21,325 bases of DNA from Bacteroidota bacterium (GTDB lineage Bacteria; Bacteroidota; Bacteroidia; Flavobacteriales_D; Crocinitomicaceae), in contig VGMK01000012.1 in NCBI GenBank assembly GCA_016866375.1, positions 1 through 21,325 on the forward strand. Reading direction: 5' to 3'. This document shows, piece by piece, positions 15,800-21,325 of the stretch. A program made the translations under genes and the position numbers. The notes beneath the pieces were generated by a model that saw only the letters and a program-made list of their open reading frames with translations, was not told where the DNA came from and ran no database searches. How positions within the stretch are numbered: the first letter of the stretch is position 1; the number at the start of each line of letters is the position of its first letter.

Positions 15800-15808
15800 C
15801 AATGCATT

Positions 15809-16351
15809 ATGGAAAAGCAAGTTACCCTAATTGATAAAAAGTTTTCACTTTATTTGAATGAGGAAATTATTCTCCGTAGAATCAAGGAATTGGCGAACGT
15901 CCTTCAAAAAGATTATGCTGATAAGGAATTGGTCTTGTTGTGCATTTTAAACGGTTCGTTTATGTTTGCCGCAGATTTAGCAAAAGATTTTAACGGGTTG
16001 GTTGAGCTCTCTTTTGTAAAGGTAAGTTCATATGAAGGCACAGAAAGTAAGGGAAAAGTTGATGAACTGATTGGATTATCTTCAGATATGAAACACAAAC
16101 ATGTTGTGATTGTAGAAGATATTGTTGATACTGGTCTGACAATGGATAAAATAATATTTTTATTGCAACAAAAATTTCCAGAGAGCATTGAGATTTGCTC
16201 GCTGCTCTTTAAATCTGATGCTTTTTTAGGAAAATTTAAGCCAAAGTACATAGGATTCGATATTCCCAATAAATTTGTTGTCGGTTATGGACTAGACTAC
16301 AATGAGAAAGGCAGAAATCTCCGAGATATTTATGAATTAATACCCGAATAA
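15809..16351 (+). CDS. hpt: Hypoxanthine phosphoribosyltransferase
   Basis: This purine-salvage enzyme joins hypoxanthine or guanine to PRPP, giving IMP or GMP. The start at ATG 15809 gives 180 residues, the usual size. The frame is open 15 codons further upstream, but that segment contains the promoter box TATTTTTG, so the longer version is rejected. The PRPP-binding signature VVIVEDIVDTGLTM carries the conserved Glu-Asp pair and phosphate loop. ILNGSFMFAADL is the pyrophosphate loop. VKVSSYEGTESKGK corresponds to the flexible catalytic loop, and FVVGYGLDYNEKGRNLRDIY is the purine-binding C-terminus. It is the first gene of a plus-strand run and is one base from adk, so salvage and adenylate interconversion are co-expressed. 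It is divergent from purK, pairing salvage and de novo genes around one short promoter region. Confidence 0.96.
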   Translation: MEKQVTLIDKKFSLYLNEEIILRRIKELANVLQKDYADKELVLLCILNGSFMFAADLAKDFNGLVELSFVKVSSYEGTESKGKVDELIGLSSDMKHKHVVIVEDIVDTGLTMDKIIFLLQQKFPESIEICSLLFKSDAFLGKFKPKYIGFDIPNKFVVGYGLDYNEKGRNLRDIYELIPE

Positions 16352-16352
16352 A

Positions 16353-16928
16353 ATGTTAAATATCGTGCTATTTGGACCCCCAGGCTCAGGAAAAGGAACC
16401 CAGTCTGAGCGCTTGACAGGTAAATATAATTTAGTCCACCTTTCCACAGGTGATATTTTTCGTTCCAACATTAAAGAAGAAACCGAACTTGGTAAACTGG
16501 CTCAAAGTTACATGAGTAAAGGCCAATTAGTTCCTGATTCCCTCACGATTGATTTACTTCGTTCAGAGGTACTGAAATATGAGAATCCGAAAGGATTTAT
16601 CTTTGACGGTTTCCCCCGAACCAACGCCCAAGCAAAAGCCCTCGATGACTTTTTAAGTTCACAAAACACAAGCATTACGCTCATGCTCGCTCTAGAGGTT
16701 GGGGAGGATGAATTAAAAATGAGACTATTGAAGCGTTCTGAAGTAAGCGGCAGAGTAGATGACGCAGATCCCGCAATTATCGAGAATAGAATCCGCGTCT
16801 ATAATAATGAAACAGCTCCAGTAAAAGACTATTACTCACAACAAGGTAAGTTTATACCCATAGATGGAATAGGTGCTATTGATGACATCACTTCACGCCT
16901 TTTCTCCGCGATAGACGCAAAAAATTAA
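16353..16928 (+). CDS. adk: Adenylate kinase (short form)
   Basis: This cytoplasmic enzyme interconverts ATP + AMP and 2 ADP. It has 191 residues. The P-loop GPPGSGKGTQSERL is at residues 7-20. LSTGDIFRSNI is the AMP-binding segment, and GFIFDGFPRTNAQAKALDDF contains the canonical DGFPR. KRSEVSGRVDDADPAIIENR covers the LID region with its catalytic arginines. The LID is short and lacks the zinc-finger cysteines, which is the normal short form in Bacteroidetes. The start lies one base after the hpt stop, and obgE follows after 20 bases. No promoter is visible inside the run. The short length is a family subtype, not a truncation. Confidence 0.97.
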   Translation: MLNIVLFGPPGSGKGTQSERLTGKYNLVHLSTGDIFRSNIKEETELGKLAQSYMSKGQLVPDSLTIDLLRSEVLKYENPKGFIFDGFPRTNAQAKALDDFLSSQNTSITLMLALEVGEDELKMRLLKRSEVSGRVDDADPAIIENRIRVYNNETAPVKDYYSQQGKFIPIDGIGAIDDITSRLFSAIDAKN

Positions 16929-16948
16929 AAAGAAAGGATAAGCTATTT

Positions 16949-17950
16949 ATGGCCTCTGACAATTTTGTCGACTATGTAAAGATACACTGTACCTCGGGAA
17001 ATGGGGGAGGCGGTTCAAGCCACTTTCGCCGGGAAAAATATATCCCAAAAGGTGGCCCAGACGGTGGTGATGGTGGAAGGGGAGGACATGTAATTATTCG
17101 CGGTAATCAACAACTTTGGACCCTGCTTCACCTAAAATTTCAAAAACATATTAAAGCCGGTCACGGAGCACACGGAAGCGGTAATTTAAAAACCGGTTCG
17201 CAGGGAGACGATGTGTTCATAGAGGTACCGCTTGGAACGCTCGCAAAAGACCCAGAAACTGGTGAAATCCTTTTCGAAATTACTGAGCATGGCGAAGAGA
17301 AAATTATTCAAAAGGGCGGTAGAGGTGGTCTTGGTAATAATCATTTCAAATCTTCAACAAACCAAACTCCTCGCTACGCACAACCTGGAGAACCTGGTGA
17401 AGAAAGTTGGAAAGTATTGGAATTAAAGCTTCTAGCAGATGTCGGTCTTGTTGGTTTACCAAACGCAGGTAAAAGCACACTTCTTTCGGTTATTTCAGCA
17501 GCAAAACCAGAAATTGGTGACTACCCATTCACAACACTTCGACCAAATTTAGGCATGGTCTCTTACCGTGACCATCGCTCTTTTGTAATGGCGGATATTC
17601 CAGGGATTATTGAAGGTGCGCATAGCGGTAAGGGCCTTGGACTGCGATTCTTGCGTCATATAGAAAGGAATTCACTCCTACTTTTTATGATACCGGCAGA
17701 TGCAAACAACATAAGCGTGGAGTATAAAATTCTGTTGAATGAATTGAAATTGTATAACCCTGAACTGCTTCATAAAGAACGAATTTTAGCAATCACAAAG
17801 TCGGATATGCTCGACGCTGAACTTATAAATTCTTTAAAAAAGGAAATACCAAACATTCCCTATGTATTCATATCCTCTGTGGCACAACAAGGGTTAGTAG
17901 AATTAAAGGACCTTATCTGGAAATATTTAAATGCTGATGGTTTGGCTTGA
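16949..17950 (+). CDS. obgE: GTPase ObgE/CgtA
   Basis: This essential GTPase assists large ribosomal subunit assembly and is linked to the stress response. It has 333 residues. The N-terminal Obg fold is glycine-rich (GNGGGGSSHFRREKYIPKGG and GGDGGRGGHVIIRGNQQLWT). The G domain follows: G1 GLPNAGKST (about residues 169-177), G2 with YPFTTLRPNLG, G3 DIPGIIEGAHSGKGLG, G4 TKSD (Thr in place of Asn, common in this group) and G5 ISSVA. The C-terminal OCT domain of some Obg proteins is absent, as is usual in Bacteroidetes. A purine-rich AAAGGA about ten bases before the ATG could act as a ribosome-binding site, which is rare in this window. It is the third gene of the hpt operon, and its end overlaps the PAP2 gene by 20 bases. 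Confidence 0.97.
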   Translation: MASDNFVDYVKIHCTSGNGGGGSSHFRREKYIPKGGPDGGDGGRGGHVIIRGNQQLWTLLHLKFQKHIKAGHGAHGSGNLKTGSQGDDVFIEVPLGTLAKDPETGEILFEITEHGEEKIIQKGGRGGLGNNHFKSSTNQTPRYAQPGEPGEESWKVLELKLLADVGLVGLPNAGKSTLLSVISAAKPEIGDYPFTTLRPNLGMVSYRDHRSFVMADIPGIIEGAHSGKGLGLRFLRHIERNSLLLFMIPADANNISVEYKILLNELKLYNPELLHKERILAITKSDMLDAELINSLKKEIPNIPYVFISSVAQQGLVELKDLIWKYLNADGLA

Positions 17951-18515
17951 AAAAATAGACCAAGAAATTGTTCTAGCGATAAATGGCTGGAATCACCCCT
18001 TTCTCGATGAAGTCATGTGGTTCATAAGTCAACCTTTATCAATGATACCCATGTATGTATTCCTGCTTTATTTCATACAAAGAAATCATACACCCAAATT
18101 TGCACTTCAATTTTTTCTGATGGTCGTAATAACAATATTTATAGTTGATCAATTAAGTGTCCATGCGTTTAAGGAAGTCTTTGAGCGATACAGACCGTCT
18201 CATCATACGGAACTGCGAGAAAAACTTCATTTACATACAGCTGCAAACGGGGAAATTTATTACGGCGGTAAATACGGATTTGTGTCGTCCCATGCTGCAA
18301 ACATGATGGCGCTTTTCACACTTGTTTTTCCATTATTCTACAAAAAACAAAAATGGATAATTTTTCTGATGCTTTTCATCGTCTTGGCGGTTATGTATAG
18401 TAGAATTTATTTAGGTGTTCATTACCTAAGTGATATTCTAGCAGGAGCATTTTTAGGTTTTTTTATCGCATTTTTATTAAATAAATTTATTTTTTCAAAA
18501 TGGAAAAGTCTATGA
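17931..18515 (+). CDS. PAP2-family phosphatase (membrane)
   Basis: This is an integral-membrane phosphatase of the type-2 phosphatidic acid phosphatase family, 194 residues, with about five or six hydrophobic helices. The three catalytic blocks are present. C1 is KEVFERYRP (K-x6-RP). C2 is VSSHAANM, where SSH replaces the usual SGH. C3 is SRIYLGVHYLSD (SR-x5-H-x3-D) with both catalytic residues. It could hydrolyse undecaprenyl pyrophosphate (a BacA-independent route) or phosphatidylglycerophosphate; the sequence does not decide. Two starts are possible, ATG 17931 and ATG 17937. Both lie inside the obgE end, giving a 20- or 14-base overlap and suggesting translational coupling. Its stop overlaps the crcB start in an ATGA arrangement. 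Confidence 0.9.
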   Translation: MLMVWLEKIDQEIVLAINGWNHPFLDEVMWFISQPLSMIPMYVFLLYFIQRNHTPKFALQFFLMVVITIFIVDQLSVHAFKEVFERYRPSHHTELREKLHLHTAANGEIYYGGKYGFVSSHAANMMALFTLVFPLFYKKQKWIIFLMLFIVLAVMYSRIYLGVHYLSDILAGAFLGFFIAFLLNKFIFSKWKSL

Positions 18516-18868
18516 CATGGCTTTTAGTTTTTGTGGGTGGTGGAATTGGTAGCTTAATGCGATTCGGTCTAAGTAAGGCTAATTTCTTGAAATTTGAGAA
18601 CTTCCCATTGGCAACACTTTTAACCAATATTCTTGCCTCTGTTTTTTTGGGTTTATTTGTTTGGCTGAGCCTAAAATTTGGAAAGAACGAATGGTATTGG
18701 TCTTTTTTTGCTGTGGGCATCTGCGGAGGATTCTCAACATTCAGTACCTTTTCTATGGAAAATGTCGAACTTATTCAGGGGGGTAATTATCTGTATGCAA
18801 TGGGCAATATTACCGCCTCTTTACTGCTTACTGGCTTGACATTTTTTCTCATTATTAAATTGCCTTAG
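18512..18868 (+). CDS. crcB: Fluoride channel CrcB/Fluc
   Basis: This small fluoride-export channel works as an antiparallel dimer in the inner membrane. The chosen start, ATG 18512 in the ATGA overlap with the upstream stop, gives 118 residues and the canonical opening MTWLLVFVGGGIGSLMRF. An earlier in-frame ATG at 18500 would add only MEKS. Four helices are predicted. TLLTNILASVFLGLF contains the conserved pore Asn, and GICGGFSTFSTFSMENVEL contains the FSTF phenylalanine box and central sodium site. A single full-length gene implies a homodimer. It ends the hpt-adk-obgE-PAP2 run, and no fluoride riboswitch is apparent upstream, so expression appears tied to the operon. Its stop overlaps the comEC stop by 4 bases on the opposite strand. 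Confidence 0.93.
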   Translation: MTWLLVFVGGGIGSLMRFGLSKANFLKFENFPLATLLTNILASVFLGLFVWLSLKFGKNEWYWSFFAVGICGGFSTFSTFSMENVELIQGGNYLYAMGNITASLLLTGLTFFLIIKLP

Positions 18869-20811
18869 TAATAAAATACTGCCCCATTCTTTAAGCTCTT
18901 TGTGTCTTCAATCCAAGGCATAAATAGATCGAATCCATGAGTTTTTCCTGTGGCAGAGTATTGAATACGAATGTTATGGTTTTTCCATTGGAGAGTTTTC
19001 TCTCCTTTCCGTGTTTCCCATATTAACGTGTCACGGCCTTGTATAAGAGAACCATTTTGATTTTTTATGCTGTGGAATACCAATTCCCCGGGATAACATG
19101 TTTTGTAAGCGTCGAGAAGAAATGTCACTTTTTTAATTTCGTTTGGTCCTCCATCGATAAAGCAATGAATGTTATCATCTTGTTTAATGGCAAAAGTTAG
19201 TTTGGAATGATTAAAAACAACAAGATGGTCTGAAGATAAATTATTCCAACGCAAAAGTACTATCCAACTTAATGAAAGAGTGAAAAGCAGGGTAGCAAGA
19301 GGCCATATTTTTGGAAATGCAATATGAGAAATCATGAAGTAGAGACTTACAGTTGTGATTGGCACCATCAAAAATGGAAATTCAAACCCATACGCCACAG
19401 CACCCGGAAGATCCTCGATCCAGGCTAAAGAAACCAGACTCAACCATAAAGAAATAAACAAAATACCAATGTTGAACTGATTAACGATGGGGATTTTCCA
19501 GGTGATAAACAAAATTAATCCGGCACCTAAAATAACACCTGATAAAACCAATAAAATCAAATTGCTCAAAATAAAATAATTAGGAAATTGGTGAAAGTAA
19601 TATAGCATTAAAGGAATCGTCATTACCTGTGCTGAAAAGCCAACCGCAATTCCTTTCCAAAAAAAGTTAATTATCTTATTTTTTGGTTTGAACCAAGCGC
19701 AAATAGGCTCATAGGTAAGGTAGATACCTAACATTGCCAAGTAACTTAATTGAAACCCAATATCGAAAAAGAAATGCGGTTCAATTACCAACAATACTAA
19801 AGCGGTGAAAAATAAAATATTTATCGGTTTATATTGATTTCCTGAAAGCTGTGCAATAGCCAACATACTAAAAGTAAAGACGGCACGCAGAACACTCGGT
19901 GAAAAACCCGTTAAAAGTGCATAAATCCACAATAAACTTACAATAAAGAGTGTGGCTTTGTGCTTTGAAATAATACGGTAAAAAAAAGAACTGATAAATA
20001 GAAAAAGTTCGAGAATTAATGCAATGTGCATTCCAGAAACAGCCAATACGTGTAAAGCACCTGTGGATGCAAAAGAAGACTTGGTTTCTTTATTAAGTAA
20101 TGATTTATCACCTAAAATTAGGGCCTGCGCAAGTGCAAGTTCCTGGCCATTTAAACTTTCTGAAAGAACAGTACTCAAATATTGTCGAAAATCAACAAGT
20201 AACAACGCTAAAATGGGAGGTTCTTTGTAATCAATCCATTTCACATCTTGATGACTGATGTATGTTGTGATGGATATTTTCTGATTCTTCCAAAATTGTT
20301 TTTGATCGAATTCTCCCGGATTACCTTTATTCTCAATTTGAGTAAATTGCGTTGTAGCTACAAGTCGATCTCCTTCTCTATAATTCGTTGCCGTATCAAT
20401 AAAAAATAAAAACTTTTCATCGGTTTTGAAAATTTCAGAATGAGTTTTGACCTGATGCACTTTTCCAATACCTTTTGTGTATGAATCTGAGGAGGAATTG
20501 GATAATTCTTCAATACTGAACTCTATGGTTACGGGCTCATTACATACGCGCTCTATTGGATTCGGGTTATATTCCGCAAGGTACATGCTCCAATAACCCA
20601 TAGAAAAAAATAATCCCGGGATTAAAAGTTTTGAAATATAATCCCCGAGAGTTTCCCTGAAGTTCAAATCAAAAAGAAGTAAGAGTAAAGTACTTAAACT
20701 AAAAGTTAAAGCAAGCCCCCATTCAAAGTAATAAGTCCCGAACCAAAGCCCAAGACAAAAAAAGATCGTTAGAAAAACGAAGGGATACTTATGAAAATTT
20801 AGTGAAAACAT
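18865..20811 (-). CDS. comEC: ComEC/Rec2-family DNA-uptake membrane protein (no metallo-beta-lactamase domain)
   Basis: This is the predicted inner-membrane channel for single-stranded DNA in natural transformation. It has 648 residues. N-terminal helices and a DUF4131-like soluble segment (about residues 85-200) precede the Competence domain. The hallmark LHVLAVSGMHIALI is near residue 250-262. It is followed by GFSPSVLRAVFTFSMLAIAQ, FFDIGFQLSYLAMLGI and AQVMTIPLMLYYF, and about ten membrane helices are present in total. After the last helix only about 130 residues remain, and no H-x-H-x-D-H motif is visible. The C-terminal metallo-beta-lactamase nuclease-like domain of Bacillus-type ComEC is therefore absent, a pattern I recall from other Bacteroidetes. 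It starts 8 bases after the recQ stop, in one operon. Transformation competence itself is inferred only from the family. Confidence 0.9.
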   Translation of the reverse strand: MFSLNFHKYPFVFLTIFFCLGLWFGTYYFEWGLALTFSLSTLLLLLFDLNFRETLGDYISKLLIPGLFFSMGYWSMYLAEYNPNPIERVCNEPVTIEFSIEELSNSSSDSYTKGIGKVHQVKTHSEIFKTDEKFLFFIDTATNYREGDRLVATTQFTQIENKGNPGEFDQKQFWKNQKISITTYISHQDVKWIDYKEPPILALLLVDFRQYLSTVLSESLNGQELALAQALILGDKSLLNKETKSSFASTGALHVLAVSGMHIALILELFLFISSFFYRIISKHKATLFIVSLLWIYALLTGFSPSVLRAVFTFSMLAIAQLSGNQYKPINILFFTALVLLVIEPHFFFDIGFQLSYLAMLGIYLTYEPICAWFKPKNKIINFFWKGIAVGFSAQVMTIPLMLYYFHQFPNYFILSNLILLVLSGVILGAGLILFITWKIPIVNQFNIGILFISLWLSLVSLAWIEDLPGAVAYGFEFPFLMVPITTVSLYFMISHIAFPKIWPLATLLFTLSLSWIVLLRWNNLSSDHLVVFNHSKLTFAIKQDDNIHCFIDGGPNEIKKVTFLLDAYKTCYPGELVFHSIKNQNGSLIQGRDTLIWETRKGEKTLQWKNHNIRIQYSATGKTHGFDLFMPWIEDTKSLKNGAVFYY

Positions 20812-20819
20812 AAAGAGTA

Positions 20820-21325
20820 TTATATGGCTTTGTATCCGGTTCCAGTGTACCGAACCATTTCTTCTTTTATCATTGAACGCAGCACAGAATTGACCACATT
20901 TTCATCCAGTTTGAAAAAAACACAAATCTCAAATACCGAATGTTCAGATTCTAAAAACAATAAAATTTTTTCCTTTACCATATTCGGGATACTCCGTGAG
21001 CAGATGTCGCAAATACCACAATTTTCAACCAATTGCCCAAAATAGTGCAAAATAATTTTCGATCGACACTCCTCACGCTCCAAAAAATCAAGCACGGACC
21101 TTATGCGTTGCTCAGCATCTAATTTCCGCTCTTTGTACAAGGCATATGGTAATGTGAAATCATTGTCCAAGATACGTTCACGTATGAATGTAAGTGTGGG
21201 TAAATCAGTTCTCCATTGAATATCTAATACTCCGTATCGAACCAATTCCTTTAGTTGATGTGTAACTTCATGAGGTTGTAATTTCAACCTTTTCCCAAGT
21301 TCTTCCTCCCTTATTTTCTCAAAAT
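20820..21325 (-). CDS. recQ: ATP-dependent DNA helicase RecQ, C-terminal part (5' end beyond window)
   Basis: The frame is open to the right edge without a start, so only the last 168 or so residues are present. Visible upstream residues EEELGKRLKLQPHEVTHQL lead into YGVLDIQWRTDLPTLTFIRE, the family's region after the helicase core. The RecQ zinc cluster follows: CRSKIILHYFGQ, then CGICDIC, giving four cysteines in the canonical spacing. A short tail (VKEKILLFLESEHSV to GTGYKAI) resembles a rudimentary winged helix. There is no HRDC domain, as in short Bacteroidetes RecQ proteins. RecQ unwinds DNA 3'-5' in recombination and replication repair. It is directly upstream of comEC (8-base gap), so a repair helicase and a DNA-uptake protein are co-transcribed. 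Confidence 0.88.
   Translation of the reverse strand, partial: FEKIREEELGKRLKLQPHEVTHQLKELVRYGVLDIQWRTDLPTLTFIRERILDNDFTLPYALYKERKLDAEQRIRSVLDFLEREECRSKIILHYFGQLVENCGICDICSRSIPNMVKEKILLFLESEHSVFEICVFFKLDENVVNSVLRSMIKEEMVRYTGTGYKAI

Noticed and set aside
15764..15808. N-terminal extension of hpt (MLLNKFWKIV...).
   Set aside because: It contains the near-ideal promoter of the gene itself, and the family N-terminus begins at ATG 15809.
15719..15820. N-terminal extension of purK up to 15820.
   Set aside because: It covers the TATATTTG box and the divergent hpt promoter. PurK proteins begin close to the GGGQLGRM loop, which fits ATG 15718.
18487..18512. A fluoride riboswitch in front of crcB.
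   Set aside because: The upstream sequence is the coding end of the PAP2 gene and no intergenic leader exists.

Overview
The window looks like a piece of a Bacteroidetes (Flavobacteriia-like) chromosome. The evidence is the low G+C, the recurrent TAnnTTTG promoter -7 boxes (sometimes with an upstream TTG/TTTG), the near absence of Shine-Dalgarno sequences, a short-LID adenylate kinase, an Obg without a C-terminal OCT domain, a carotenoid desaturase of CrtI/CrtD type, and an AcrB-type efflux operon led by a TetR regulator. It is almost entirely coding. No intergenic gap exceeds 300 bases (the largest is 12884-13117). I see no mobile element, CRISPR array or foreign-looking block.

Layout. (1) 1-6046, minus strand: a four-gene efflux operon in the order tetR-tolC-hlyD-RND pump, with junctions of -4, 2 and 4 bases. 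The last gene runs off the left edge. A perfect 16-base palindrome sits just upstream of the regulator. (2) 6152-7475: aat on plus, a hairpin terminator, tRNA-Lys(TTT) on minus, and aroK on plus. (3) 7446-10229, minus: uvrA, whose 3' end overlaps aroK. (4) 10314-11948, plus: an APC-family amino-acid permease. (5) 11963-12883, minus: gmhA and an HU protein, separated by a terminator. (6) 13118-14584, plus: carotenoid desaturase, convergent with purK (14576-15718, minus). (7) 15809-18868, plus: a tight five-gene run, hpt-adk-obgE-PAP2 phosphatase-crcB. (8) 18865-21325, minus: recQ (partial at the right edge) and comEC, convergent with crcB.

Most genes are housekeeping: purine salvage and synthesis (hpt, purK, adk), aromatic amino-acid synthesis (aroK), DNA repair and uptake (uvrA, recQ, comEC), nucleoid structure (HU), N-end-rule tagging (aat) and envelope heptose synthesis (gmhA). 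The first 6 kb form a self-contained tripartite drug or toxicant exporter with its own repressor.

I do not see a novel multi-gene system. The most interesting signal is in the gene starts. At tetR, uvrA, the carotenoid desaturase and purK, a perfect TAnnTTTG box ends exactly four bases before the start codon. At gmhA the distance is five bases and at hpt nine. This points to leaderless or near-leaderless mRNAs as the usual mode of initiation here. The second most interesting signal is the palindromic candidate operator of the efflux operon. Three of four convergent gene pairs overlap at their 3' ends.
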